Positions 34,364 to 42,984 of a DNA stretch of 64,000 nt are shown here, piece after piece. Under the pieces are notes generated by a model. That model was given only the letters and a program-made list of their open reading frames with translations. It did not search any database and had not been told where the DNA came from. Source of the stretch: Marinobacter halodurans (GTDB lineage Bacteria > Pseudomonadota > Gammaproteobacteria > Pseudomonadales > Oleiphilaceae); assembly GCF_004327985.1 (NCBI RefSeq), contig NZ_SJDL01000024.1:18333-82332 (forward strand), given 5' to 3'. Numbering within the stretch: the first letter of the stretch is position 1; each line of letters opens with the position of its first letter. Both the position numbers and the translations under genes were made by a program.

Positions 34364-35407
34364 ATGCCTGCTGTCGCATCACAGGTTCAGGATCTGGGCT
34401 TACCGGCGATTTACCTGCACACCATTGCCGAACTGCTGCGCCAGCGCGGCGTGGACGACCGGGCATTGCTGACGCGGGTCGGTCTGGATCCGGCGTGCCT
34501 GGCGGATGACGACGTCCGGGTTTCCCTCTCCCAGGCCAGCGAGTTCGTCACCCGGGCCATTGTCGAGAGCGGCGAGCCGGGCCTCGGTGTCCTGCTGGCC
34601 TCGGAGCTGCGCCTGCCGTTGCACGGCGCCCTGGGCATCGCCGCCATGAACAGCCGCACGCTGGGCGAGGCGATGGACCTGATGGTGCGCTACCTGTCGC
34701 TGCGAGCACCGCACCTGCGGATCTTCTGTGTGACGGAGGGGGATACCACGACCCTGCGTGTGGTGGCCAGCCTGGAACTGGGGCCGTTACAGAGCTTCAT
34801 CATGGATGCGATGGTGTTCGGCTGCGTGGCCATGGGAATCCAACTGTTGGGTGAACCGGTCCGTGGTGCCCGGGTGCATCGTCGGGGGCGGGAGCCTTCG
34901 TATATCCAGCGCTTCCGCGACCGGATCCCCCTGCCGGTTCACTACGAGTGCGACGAAGATGCCATCGTCATCCCCAACCGCGCGCTGGCGGCGCCGATCC
35001 AGTTCAGCGACGACGAGGTGGCGCGGGCTTCGCGGCAGCAGTGTGAGCAGGCGCTGCATCGCCTGACCGAAGACGCCGGCTTCGGCGCCCGGGTGCGCCG
35101 TGTGATCGAGACCAGTCATCCCTTCCCACCCAAGCTGGGTCGTGTGGCCGGCACCCTGTTCGTCTCCGAACGAACGCTCAAACGCCGTTTGCAGGAAGAA
35201 AGTATCAGCTTCCAGCAACTGGTGGACCAGGTGCGGCTGGAGCGGGCCCGGGATCTGCTCGCCAATACCCGTATGAGCCTGAGCCAGATCGCCGATGCCC
35301 TTGGCTACGCCGATGCCGCCAACTTCACCCGGGCCTTCAAGCGCTGGACCGGCATCAGTCCGAGCGCCCATCGCAACCGCCGGCAGCCCCTGGCGGCCGT
35401 CGATTGA
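34364..35407 (+). CDS. AraC-family regulator with arabinose-binding-type N-domain
   Basis: 347 residues. N-terminal ligand domain of the PF12625 type ('LRQRGVDDRALLTRVGLDPACLADDDVRVSLSQASEFV') and a C-terminal double helix-turn-helix ('GTLFVSERTLKRRLQEESISFQQLVDQVRLERARDLLANTRMSLSQIADALGYADAANFTRAFKRWTGISPSAHR'). This OruR-like layout is common for regulators of catabolic and lipid genes. ATG 34364 has GAGGA eight bases before. Neighbouring alpha/beta-hydrolase gene may be its target. Confidence 0.9.
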   Translation: MPAVASQVQDLGLPAIYLHTIAELLRQRGVDDRALLTRVGLDPACLADDDVRVSLSQASEFVTRAIVESGEPGLGVLLASELRLPLHGALGIAAMNSRTLGEAMDLMVRYLSLRAPHLRIFCVTEGDTTTLRVVASLELGPLQSFIMDAMVFGCVAMGIQLLGEPVRGARVHRRGREPSYIQRFRDRIPLPVHYECDEDAIVIPNRALAAPIQFSDDEVARASRQQCEQALHRLTEDAGFGARVRRVIETSHPFPPKLGRVAGTLFVSERTLKRRLQEESISFQQLVDQVRLERARDLLANTRMSLSQIADALGYADAANFTRAFKRWTGISPSAHRNRRQPLAAVD

Positions 35408-35534
35408 CCGCCCCGCCGTTACCGGGCGATTACCTTTCCGTCAGGACCATGGCCGACGTCTTGCGGCTCTGGCATTATCCGAACCGCTGTCCGGCTTCCG
35501 CCGGTGATCGATCCATCTGATCAAGGAGTACTGC

Positions 35535-36110
35535 ATGCGATTCGGACTTTCCCTGTGGCTGGCTGCCCTGTTGGCGATCAACGTACCTGCGGCCTTCGCG
35601 GACGATGACAGGAGAGACGCCGAAACCCTCGGTTTCGTCGAATGGGTGGTGTTGCAGGATTCCGGCGTGCGGCTCAAGGCCCGGCTGGATACCGGTGCCA
35701 GGACGTCATCGCTGCATGCGGTCAACGTGGAGCCGTTTGAGAAGGACGGTAAACGTTGGGTCAGCTTCGAATTGCCGCTGGACGACCACAAGTCGCCCGA
35801 AGACGCCGACGACGATAACATCGTTCTCCAGTTCGAGCGGCCGGTGGAGAGAACGGTCCTGATCAAGCGCAAGGGGGCCGGATCCCAGCGCCGGTACGTC
35901 GTGAGAATGGATTTCTGCATCGCCGGCGAAAAGCACGAGACCCAGTTTTCGCTGACCGACCGCAGCCGGTTCAACTATGCGGTCCTGCTGGGTCGACGGT
36001 TCCTTGGGGATGACAACATCCTGGTGGATTCATCGGACAGCTTCCAGGCGTCCAGGGAGTGCGACTACGAGACCCTGGAGGAACTGGAGCAGGAACGCGA
36101 CGCGGACTAA
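35535..36110 (+). CDS. Exported retropepsin-like (RimK-associated zinc protease family) protein
   Basis: 191 residues. Signal peptide (ends PAAFA), then the PF05618 domain: 'GFVEWVVLQDSGVRLKARLDTGARTSSLHA' with the aspartic-protease-like D-T-G, and 'YAVLLGRRFLGDDNILVDSS'. Family members are annotated as putative ATP-dependent zinc proteases but look like retropepsins; this one is exported, as are many stand-alone copies. The acidic C-terminus ('EELEQERDAD') overlaps the end of the convergent NUDIX gene by four bases. Confidence 0.82.
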   Translation: MRFGLSLWLAALLAINVPAAFADDDRRDAETLGFVEWVVLQDSGVRLKARLDTGARTSSLHAVNVEPFEKDGKRWVSFELPLDDHKSPEDADDDNIVLQFERPVERTVLIKRKGAGSQRRYVVRMDFCIAGEKHETQFSLTDRSRFNYAVLLGRRFLGDDNILVDSSDSFQASRECDYETLEELEQERDAD

Positions 36111-36523
36111 CCCAGTGTTCTTGCCGCCTGCCAGGCCCGGGCCTGCTCACAGATCCGGGCCACATCCCGGCTGAACCGCTCCGGCGTTGCCCGCATGTCG
36201 GCCAGCGTGAACCAGCCGGTGGCGCGGGCATCGTCGCCGGCCACCGGATCGCCACCCCGATCTTCACAGACCACCGGGCAGAGAATGAAATGATGCGCCT
36301 CCGTCAGCACGTCCAGCGGGGGCAGGCGCCCAAGCGGCGCGGCATCGAGGCCTGTTTCCTCCCTCAGCTCCCGCAGTGCCGCCTGCTCCAGACTTTCGCC
36401 CCATTCCAGCTTGCCTCCGGCATGCCCCCAGAGCCCGGCGTCCGGCGGATTGTTGCGTTGCACCAGCAGGAAGGCGCCGTCGCGTTCCAGGATGACAATG
36501 ACGGCGGGGCGAGGATTGGGCAT
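36107..36523 (-). CDS. NUDIX hydrolase
   Basis: 138 residues. A complete NUDIX box (G-x5-E-x7-RE-x2-EE-x-G) is present within residues about 38-60: 'GKLEWGESLEQAALREL' and 'REETGL'. The start 'PAVIVILERDGAFLLVQRNNPP' and the AGGKLEWGE strand resemble ADP-ribose and nucleotide-cleaning enzymes. Substrate unknown. Cytoplasmic. Confidence 0.9.
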   Translation of the reverse strand: MPNPRPAVIVILERDGAFLLVQRNNPPDAGLWGHAGGKLEWGESLEQAALRELREETGLDAAPLGRLPPLDVLTEAHHFILCPVVCEDRGGDPVAGDDARATGWFTLADMRATPERFSRDVARICEQARAWQAARTLG

Positions 36524-36713
36524 GACGTTCTTCTCCTGTTCTGCGGGGTTATTCTAGCAGCCCTGGATGGCAGCCTTCCCTGGTGGCCGTTTTGCCCGGA
36601 TTTCCGTCCCCGGAAGCCATTCCCTGCTGGCGATTCGCTGATAAAGTGCTATTTAAAGTAGGTGCTTTAATTAAGCCTCCAGCAGACACCCCGATAAAAA
36701 CGAGGATGATCCG

Positions 36714-37529
36714 ATGAAAGAACTCCAGAACAAGGTAGCGGCCATCACCGGCGCCGGCTCCGGCATCGGCCGGGCCCTGGCGGTCAATCTGGCCGGCCGC
36801 GGCTGCCGCCTGGCCCTGTCCGACGTCAACGAGGCGGGTCTGAAGGAGACGGCGGCCGCCTGTGATGCCGTGGAAGCCAGGACCTACCTGCTGGATGTCT
36901 CCGACCGGGATGCCATCTACGCCCATGCGGAGGCCGTCGCCAAGGATTTCGGCCAGGTGAACCTGGTGATCAATAACGCCGGTGTGGCGCTGTCGGCGTC
37001 GGTCCGTGAGATGACCGACGAGGACTTCAAGTGGATCATGGACATCGACTTCTGGGGTGTGGCCCACGGCACGCGGGCGTTCCTGCCGCACCTGATCAGC
37101 TCCGGGGACGGCCACGTGGTGAACATCTCCAGCGTGTTCGGCCTGATTGGCGTGCCCAAGCAGAGCGCCTATAACGCCGCCAAGTTTGCGGTGCGCGGCT
37201 TCACCGAAGCGCTGCGTCAGGAGATGGCGCTGGAAAACCAGCCGGTCACCGTCAGCTGCGTCCACCCGGGCGGCATCAAGACCAACATCGCCCGGGCCGC
37301 ACGCATGGGCAAATCCGAGAATGCCGAAGCCCAGCGTAATGGCTTCGACAAACTGGCCATGACCCCCCCCGAAAAGGCGGCGGATATCATCGTTCGCGGG
37401 ATCGAAAAGGACGAGTCGCGCATCCTGGTGGGGCCGGACGCCTGGGGCATCGAAGTGCTGAACCGCGCGCTTGGCGCCGCCTACCAGCCGCTGGTGGCAC
37501 GCTTCTCACGCAAGAACCTGTACGTTTGA
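36714..37529 (+). CDS. Short-chain dehydrogenase/reductase
   Basis: 271 residues. TGAGSGIG at the nucleotide site, NNAG, catalytic Ser in 'VVNISSVFGLIG' and YNAAK. The region 'DIDFWGVAHGTRAFLPHLISSGDGHVVN' is that of the SDRs often found with lipid or hydrocarbon genes and loosely annotated as acetoin dehydrogenase. ATG 36714 follows GAGGATGATCCG. The 190-base spacer upstream holds two direct repeats (agtgctatttaa and ggtgctttaatt near 36646-36672) that may bind a regulator. Confidence 0.9.
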   Translation: MKELQNKVAAITGAGSGIGRALAVNLAGRGCRLALSDVNEAGLKETAAACDAVEARTYLLDVSDRDAIYAHAEAVAKDFGQVNLVINNAGVALSASVREMTDEDFKWIMDIDFWGVAHGTRAFLPHLISSGDGHVVNISSVFGLIGVPKQSAYNAAKFAVRGFTEALRQEMALENQPVTVSCVHPGGIKTNIARAARMGKSENAEAQRNGFDKLAMTPPEKAADIIVRGIEKDESRILVGPDAWGIEVLNRALGAAYQPLVARFSRKNLYV

Positions 37530-37535
37530 CCGGTC

Positions 37536-37572
37536 CCGCCAGGGCCGGACGGTTGTTATCCGGCCCTGGCGG
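37536..37572. terminator. Bidirectional terminator hairpin between SDR and PfpI genes
   Basis: ccgccagggccgga pairs exactly with tccggccctggcgg over 14 base pairs around a nine-base loop, in the 54-base gap between convergent stops. Confidence 0.75.
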
Positions 37573-37583
37573 AATTACGGGCG

Positions 37584-38159
37584 TTACAGCGTGATCTTCG
37601 CGCCCATCACGTCCAGGAATTTGGCGATCCATGCCGGATGCGCCGGCCAGGCCGGGGCCGTGACCAGGTTGCCATCCACATGGGCTTCGTTCACCTCGAT
37701 GGACTGATACCTGCCGCCGGCACCGGTGACTTCCGGCGCGCAGGCGGGATAGGCGGAACAGTCCCGACCTTCCAGCACGCCCGCGGCGGCCAGCAGTTGG
37801 GCGCCGTGGCAGATGGCGGCGACCGGCTTGTTGGTCTCGAAGAAGTGCCGCACCACGTTCAGCACGTCCTCATTCAGGCGCAGGTATTCCGGCGCCCGGC
37901 CGCCCGGGATCACCAGTCCGTCATAGTCTGACGGGTTGACCGCCGCGAAGGTGGCGTTCAGGGCAAAGTTGTGGCCGGGCTTTTCCGAGTAGGTCTGGTC
38001 GCCCTCGAAGTCGTGGATGGCGGTGCGGACGGTCTCGCCGGATTTCTTGTCCGGGCATACGGCATGCACTTCGTAGCCCACCGCCATCAGCGCCTGGAAC
38101 GGCACCATCACTTCATAATCCTCGACATAGTCGCCGACCAGCATTAGCAGACGTTTCAT
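37584..38159 (-). CDS. DJ-1/PfpI-family protein
   Basis: 191 residues. Typical DJ-1/PfpI fold: '[27 protein letters not shown]', '[16 protein letters not shown]' and the nucleophile elbow '[17 protein letters not shown]' with its catalytic cysteine. Members act as proteases, chaperones or glyoxalase/deglycase-like enzymes; which applies here cannot be said. AGGAGG eight bases before ATG 38159. Monocistronic, facing the composite repeat upstream. Confidence 0.9.
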   Translation of the reverse strand: MKRLLMLVGDYVEDYEVMVPFQALMAVGYEVHAVCPDKKSGETVRTAIHDFEGDQTYSEKPGHNFALNATFAAVNPSDYDGLVIPGGRAPEYLRLNEDVLNVVRHFFETNKPVAAICHGAQLLAAAGVLEGRDCSAYPACAPEVTGAGGRYQSIEVNEAHVDGNLVTAPAWPAHPAWIAKFLDVMGAKITL

Positions 38160-38298
38160 GTTCGAATCCCTCCTGTTGGCATGATCCGATTCAATCCGGA
38201 CGAACCTTAAACCTTCACCCAAAGCGGGTTTCTGTCAAATGAACCTTTGTCGTAGAGCAATCGAAAAATGAGGGTGGGTTCAGTGGAGGTGGCAATGA

Positions 38299-38587
38299 CC
38301 TTGGGAGTCTGAAACCAATGGAGGCCATCGCTTCCGTCACCTAAGAGGGCCGTCCCTGGCCGCTTATGTGACGAGGACGTCCTGTCCTCTGCTCCAGCGA
38401 TGGCCTCCATTGGTTTCGATCGGGCCTCGTGCAGAACGTCCATGGTGCGCGGACAGCGATCAGGACCTCGGAGTGAATGATGGGCGCCTGGCGGCGCCTC
38501 AGAAGCTGAAGCATCTGCTATATGTTTGGGGGTGGCTTCTTGAATGTAGCCGACGCTTCAGCTTCGGAGCTGTCCGCAGGACAGCCG
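38299..38587 (+). repeat. Composite palindromic intergenic repeat, copy 1
   Basis: Part A (38311-38417): outer arms of 22 bases (38311-38332 with 38396-38417) pair perfectly and enclose two hairpins, cgtcac/gtgacg (38335-38373) and gaggac/gtcctc (38373-38389), a three-way-junction layout. A 62-base spacer follows. Part B (38480-38587): hairpin ggcgcc-tggc-ggcgcc, then facing units agaagctgaagc (38501 on) and gcttcagcttcg (38554 on), then ctgtcc-gca-ggacag. A second copy in the same order and orientation lies at 50787-51122. It fills the spacer between the PfpI gene and the next operon; open frames here are not genes. Confidence 0.85.
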
Positions 38588-38618
38588 GTGTTATCCCGAG
38601 CTTCTCGACCATGTCCCC

Positions 38619-38645
38619 AAAAAAAAGCCCGCTCAAAGGCGGGCT
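38619..38645 (-). terminator. Intrinsic terminator of the PF10118 hydrolase gene
   Basis: On the reverse strand AGCCCGC-CTTTGA-GCGGGCT is followed by seven further T. Stem of seven base pairs, 26 bases after the stop codon at 38671. Confidence 0.93.
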
Positions 38646-38670
38646 CGAACGGGCAGGCAAGGACTTCGGA

Positions 38671-39564
38671 TTACTGCAGGGTCCGGCGGTTGCCGTTGCG
38701 GTATTGCGGTGCAATATGCTCGGCCACCTGGGCCTTGAAGCGGGCGATCAGCTCGCTGTTGTCGTGCTCCCAGGGATGGAAACCGGGCTTGAAGTACTCC
38801 ATCCAGGTGGGGATCAGGCTGGAGAAAACGCCATCGGTGCCCCACATGCGCCACATCCCTTTACCCACGTCCGTCAGCGAGAAGCCGCGCTTGTCGTTCC
38901 ACATCATGCGGGCGGTGAAGTAGGTGGTCATCACGCCTAGCAGTGCCGTGCTCAGGATCTGGTAGAACGAGCGCTCCAGGTAGGTGCCGCCCACTTCCTG
39001 GAAGACGTCGTAGGTCACCGCCTTGTGCTCGGTTTCCTCGATGGCGTGCCAGACCCACAGCGGGCGCATGGTGTCGTGCATGTCTTCGCGCACGTCGTCA
39101 CGCTCGAGCAGCATGTCGGCCATCATGGCGGTCATGTGCTCCAGGGCACAGGTGATGGCCAGCTGGTGGCGCTTGGGCAGGCGCTTGCCGAAACCGTCCA
39201 GCAGTATGCGCAGGTGGTGTTCCATGTCTTCCACCGGCATGTCCTGGTCGCGCACGTGCTGGTTCATGGCGATGTGTTCCAGCGAGTGCATGGCCTCCTG
39301 GCCGATAAAGCCGGCGACTTCTTTCTTAAGGGCCGGATCGGTGATCTGGTCCCGGTAGTAGCGGACGGAGTCGACGAAGAACTGCTCGCCCTGCGGGAAC
39401 AGCACCGACAGCGCGTTCATCATGTGGCTCAGGAACGGGCTGTTGTCGAGCCAGTAACGGGGTACCTGGTCGCCGAACTCGAAGCCCATGCGCTGGGGTT
39501 TGATGTCCACATGATCCGGTTTACGGACGGCTGCCTTCCTGTTCGCGGTCGCTGTTCTCAGCAT
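38671..39564 (-). CDS. Predicted metal-dependent hydrolase (PF10118-like)
   Basis: 297 residues. The protein is helical and rich in conserved Glu/His: 'FIGQEAMHSLEHIAMNQHV', 'CALEHMTAMMADMLLE' and 'WHAIEETEHKAVTYDVFQ', a ferritin-like pattern of ExxH motifs on four helices that suggests a di-metal site. This fits the PF10118 family (predicted metal-dependent hydrolase), with unknown activity. ATG 39564 with AGGAGG four bases before. Divergent from an AraC regulator across 310 bases, which is the usual arrangement of a regulator and its target. Confidence 0.85.
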   Translation of the reverse strand: MLRTATANRKAAVRKPDHVDIKPQRMGFEFGDQVPRYWLDNSPFLSHMMNALSVLFPQGEQFFVDSVRYYRDQITDPALKKEVAGFIGQEAMHSLEHIAMNQHVRDQDMPVEDMEHHLRILLDGFGKRLPKRHQLAITCALEHMTAMMADMLLERDDVREDMHDTMRPLWVWHAIEETEHKAVTYDVFQEVGGTYLERSFYQILSTALLGVMTTYFTARMMWNDKRGFSLTDVGKGMWRMWGTDGVFSSLIPTWMEYFKPGFHPWEHDNSELIARFKAQVAEHIAPQYRNGNRRTLQ

Positions 39565-39874
39565 GGATCCTCCTATGCGCCAAACGTCGGGGCGCTCATG
39601 GCTCAAGCCTGTGTCGATGAGAGGTGATGGATGACACAAGCCGCGATGTCATGGGTTCAGTCTGCGGGGCGCAACGGTTTTCGACCATGCGCAAAGGGGA
39701 CGGCGGTCGTGGATGATGGGACATTCGGGCGATTTTGCGTGCCTGAATTGACCGGAACGACAGGATTTCCGGGCGCTGCGCCGAATAGTGAGGGCAGGGC
39801 TTCTGGTAGCATCGGTGCCATGACAGTGGTCCGCCACGGGCCCACTCCCGGATCGAACGAAAGAAGGAAACAGG
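39565..39874. other. Divergent spacer between the PF10118 hydrolase and AraC regulator genes
   Basis: 310 bases without a supported gene. Short dyads such as ccggaa..ttccgg (about 39751-39770) are present and could serve the AraC regulator, but no convincing promoter or operator can be named. Confidence 0.4.
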
Positions 39875-40981
39875 ATGGCCAAGGTGAGTCCGGATCGAGA
39901 GCGCCAGATGCTGGGGCTGTTCCTGCTGCCCGGTGTGTATTTGCGTGTGCTGGGGGACACTGTCAAGCGACTGGGCTTTGACGACCGGCCGTTGTACGAA
40001 GGCCTCAGCTTTTCCCGGAGCGATCTGCAGGCGGCCGACAGCCGGGTGTTCGTCACCGATGCCGTGGTTATGGCGGATCGTGCCGTGGCCCTGGCCGGCC
40101 ATAAAGGCCTCAGCTTTGCCCTGGCGCGCGAACTGCGGGTCACCATCCATGGGACCCTGGGTTTCGCCGCGCTGACCAGCCCGACGGTGGGCGGGGCACT
40201 GGATTCCGTGCGTCGCTACCTGCAACTGCGGGCGCCCTTTCTCAGCCTGATCATGCGGGATACCGGCGAGCACGTACTGGTCCAGCTCAAGGCGGAAGTC
40301 GAGGTGCCCTCGCTCTATCACTTCCTGGCGGAAACGGTGATGGCGACGCTGGTCCTGCTGGCGGAACAGTTGGTGGACCACGCCAGCGGCGAGGAGCTGG
40401 GTTTCGAGCTGCGCGACGGCAAGCTGCCCGGGGTGTCGGCGCGACTGTCCTGCCCGGAACCGGCCTATTACCGGGAGTATGCCCATCAGTTGCCGATCCG
40501 GTTCGACTACAACGCCGATGCGGAAATGCTGATATTCCCGAAAGGCTTCCTGGATATCCGCATGCGCCTGGCGGATGCCGATGCCTCGGACATGGCCCGC
40601 AGCCAGTGCGAGTTCGAGTTGCAGAAAGCGTTGAAGGAACAGGGGGATATCGTCATCGCCATCCGCAACATGCTGCACGTGATGCCCGGGCCCCTGCCGT
40701 CGCTGGAAGACATGGCGGAGCGCTTCTGCGTGTCGTCGCGCACCCTGAAGCGCCGGCTGGCGGATCGGGAGACCACCTACCGTGAAATTGTCGAAGCGGT
40801 CCTCAAGGATCGCGCCATCCAGCTGCTGCGCTACACGAATCAATCGATTAGCGAAATTGCCTACGAGCTGGGTTATGCTGATCTCTCCAACTTCAGTCGC
40901 GCTTTCCGCAAGTGGACCGGCAAGTCGGCGAGCGAATTCCGCGAGGACGGGCCGGACCCGGCGCCGGAACTCGGGCCCTGA
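39875..40981 (+). CDS. AraC-family regulator with arabinose-binding-type N-domain
   Basis: 368 residues. N-terminal ligand domain ('GVYLRVLGDTVKRLGFDDRPLYEGLSF') and C-terminal double HTH ('RFCVSSRTLKRRLADRETTYREIVEAVLKDRAIQLLRYTNQSISEIAYELGYADLSNFSRAFRKWTGKSASEFR'). Same family as the regulator at 34364 but only moderately alike in the ligand domain. Probably controls the divergent PF10118 gene. AAGGAAACAGG precedes ATG 39875. Confidence 0.9.
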   Translation: MAKVSPDRERQMLGLFLLPGVYLRVLGDTVKRLGFDDRPLYEGLSFSRSDLQAADSRVFVTDAVVMADRAVALAGHKGLSFALARELRVTIHGTLGFAALTSPTVGGALDSVRRYLQLRAPFLSLIMRDTGEHVLVQLKAEVEVPSLYHFLAETVMATLVLLAEQLVDHASGEELGFELRDGKLPGVSARLSCPEPAYYREYAHQLPIRFDYNADAEMLIFPKGFLDIRMRLADADASDMARSQCEFELQKALKEQGDIVIAIRNMLHVMPGPLPSLEDMAERFCVSSRTLKRRLADRETTYREIVEAVLKDRAIQLLRYTNQSISEIAYELGYADLSNFSRAFRKWTGKSASEFREDGPDPAPELGP

Positions 40982-41037
40982 GCCCCGGTCTGCAAGTGTG
41001 ACTGATCGAGACACCTCATCTGGCTGGAGAGGCACGC

Positions 41038-41439
41038 ATGCCGCAGACGGACACGCACAGCAAGCTGTTTGGCTATCTGCTCTGGATTTTCGGGTTCCTG
41101 GGGTCGCACCGTTTCTACTACGGCAAGCCGGTCACCGGGACCATCTGGTTTTTCACCCTGGGTCTGTTCTTTATCGGCTGGATCATCGACCTGTTCCTGA
41201 TCCCGTCGATGGACCGGGAAGCCGATTTCCGCTTCCGCGGCGGCGATACCAGCTACAACATCGCTTGGCTGCTGCTCACCTTCTTGGGAGCGTTCGGTGT
41301 TCATCGCATGTACATGGGCAAGTGGATCACCGGTGTGATCTACCTGCTGACCCTGGGACTGTGCGGTCTGGGGGTGCTCTATGACTTCTGGACGCTGAAT
41401 GACCAGATCTCGGTGAAGAACGCGTCCATCATGGACTGA
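41038..41439 (+). CDS. Double TM2-domain membrane protein
   Basis: 133 residues with two TM2 (NINE) units: 'FGYLLWIFGFLGSHRFYYGKPVTGTIWFFTLGLFFIGWIIDLFLIP' and 'NIAWLLLTFLGAFGVHRMYMGKWITGVIYLLTLGLCGLGVLYDFWTLN', each a helix, a 'G.HR.Y.G' turn and a second helix. Function of bacterial TM2 proteins is unknown. Same direction as corA, 44 bases upstream. Confidence 0.88.
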   Translation: MPQTDTHSKLFGYLLWIFGFLGSHRFYYGKPVTGTIWFFTLGLFFIGWIIDLFLIPSMDREADFRFRGGDTSYNIAWLLLTFLGAFGVHRMYMGKWITGVIYLLTLGLCGLGVLYDFWTLNDQISVKNASIMD

Positions 41440-41483
41440 TTCGTGGTCGATGTTCCGGTAACCGAACGGGAGCGGTCAGCGCG

Positions 41484-42560
41484 ATGAGCTACTTTCGCAA
41501 GCATTACCACGAACCGGGCACGGCGCCGGGCACGCTGGTCCAGCGGAGTCCGGCAACGACATCGCCCCTATCGATGCATCTGACGGACTACACCGAGGAA
41601 GGCGTCGAGGAGCTGGATCTGGACGCCGTGCAGGATTGCGTCCGCTACCTGGAACGCGGCTCCAAGACCTGGCTGCAGATCAACGGCGCCGTCAGTCCGG
41701 ACACCTTGCGTCAGCTCGGGGATCTGTTCGATCTGCACGATCTCGCCCTGGAGGACGTCCTCAACGCCGGCCAGCGACCCAAGATCGATTCGTACGAGAA
41801 TCAGCTTTTTGTCACCGCAGCGTTTCCGATGCTGAACGACGGGGTTCTGGAACTGGTCCAGATCAGCCTGTTTGTCGGTGAAAACTACCTCATCTGCTTT
41901 TGCCCGCTGGCGCAGGACCCGTTCGACCCGATACGCAAACGGATACGACAGACCAATGGCCGGCGGTTTACCTCTCGGGGTATCGACTACCTGCTCTACG
42001 CGCTGCTCGACTACATCGTCGATTCCGGTTTTCCCGTCCTCGAGTCGTTCGGCGACGATCTGGAAGTCCTGGAAAGCGAGTTGCTGGCACATCCGGACCG
42101 GCAGACGCTGGCGGCCATCCACCGCCTGAAGCGGGAGCTGTTGCTCATGCGGCGGATACTCTGGCCCCAGCGCGAGATGATCGCCAGCGCCATGCGGAGC
42201 GAGGACCATCGAATCAAGCCGGAGACCCTGGTGTACCTGCGGGATTGCATGGATCACAGCGTGCAGATCATCGAGCTGCTGGAAAGCTTCCGGGACATGG
42301 CCACCAGCATGCTGGACCTCTACCTGTCGGCGATCAGCAACCGGACGAACGACACCATGCGGGTGCTGACCATCATCGCCACCATCTTCATACCGTTGAC
42401 CTTCATCGTCGGCGTCTACGGCATGAACTTCGGCAATCCGGACAACCCCTGGGCGATGCCGGAGCTGTACGCCCGCTACGGCTACCCCCTGGTGTGGGGC
42501 GCCATGATCGTCATCACCGGCGGCCTGGTCTGGTACTTCCGTCGCCGCCGCTGGCTGTAG
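41484..42560 (+). CDS. corA: CorA-type magnesium/cobalt channel
   Basis: 358 residues. Long N-terminal cytoplasmic domain, then the pore end: 'NDTMRVLTIIATIFIPLTFIVGVYGMNF', with the GMN selectivity signature, and a second helix with the basic tail 'YFRRRRWL'. Pentameric Mg2+ channel at the inner membrane. The length is a little above E. coli CorA owing to about 30 extra N-terminal residues. It converges with nirD, 14 bases away. Confidence 0.93.
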   Translation: MSYFRKHYHEPGTAPGTLVQRSPATTSPLSMHLTDYTEEGVEELDLDAVQDCVRYLERGSKTWLQINGAVSPDTLRQLGDLFDLHDLALEDVLNAGQRPKIDSYENQLFVTAAFPMLNDGVLELVQISLFVGENYLICFCPLAQDPFDPIRKRIRQTNGRRFTSRGIDYLLYALLDYIVDSGFPVLESFGDDLEVLESELLAHPDRQTLAAIHRLKRELLLMRRILWPQREMIASAMRSEDHRIKPETLVYLRDCMDHSVQIIELLESFRDMATSMLDLYLSAISNRTNDTMRVLTIIATIFIPLTFIVGVYGMNFGNPDNPWAMPELYARYGYPLVWGAMIVITGGLVWYFRRRRWL

Positions 42561-42574
42561 TGGCGGCGACGGAT

Positions 42575-42943
42575 TCAGGCGGCGCTGAACCGACGCTGGG
42601 AGACAGGCACCTTCAGGCGTACCCGGTCGCCATCCAGCAGCACCGGATAGCTCTTCACCCGCACGGATTCGTCCTCCATGCAGATGCCGGTGCGCAGGCT
42701 GAAGTGCTGCTTGTACAGTGGCGACGCCACCACCGGTTCCCCTTTCAGGTCGCCGGTAATGCCCCGGGCCAGCACGTTGGCGCCGCTGAACGGGTCGGTG
42801 TGGCTGATGGCGAACAGGGCCGGCAGGTGATGCGGCAGGTAGAACACCGCCACCGGGCCGGCTTCGGTCCAGACCGCGATGCCGGACTCCGGCACCAGAT
42901 CGTCCACCGTGCAAACGGCTTCCCAGTTGCTGTGTGCAGTCAT
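42575..42943 (-). CDS. nirD: Assimilatory nitrite reductase small subunit NirD
   Basis: 122 residues. Rieske-like fold ('WEAVCTVDDLVPESGIAVWTEAGPVAVFYLP', 'DPFSGANVLARGITGDLKGEPVVASPLYKQHFSLRTGICMEDE') but without the Cys-His ligand pairs, as is normal for NirD. Works with NirB to reduce nitrite to ammonium with NADH. ATG 42943 is preceded by AAGGAG at eight bases. Last gene of the unit that starts at 46734. Confidence 0.95.
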   Translation of the reverse strand: MTAHSNWEAVCTVDDLVPESGIAVWTEAGPVAVFYLPHHLPALFAISHTDPFSGANVLARGITGDLKGEPVVASPLYKQHFSLRTGICMEDESVRVKSYPVLLDGDRVRLKVPVSQRRFSAA

Positions 42944-42984
42944 AGCATTTACTCCTTCCCTAAACTCGTGGCAGACGCCCGGTG

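Noticed and set aside
38368..38940. Open frames within the composite repeat and the PF10118 gene
   Set aside because: They run over palindromic repeat DNA and antisense coding sequence, and their translations differ between the two repeat copies.
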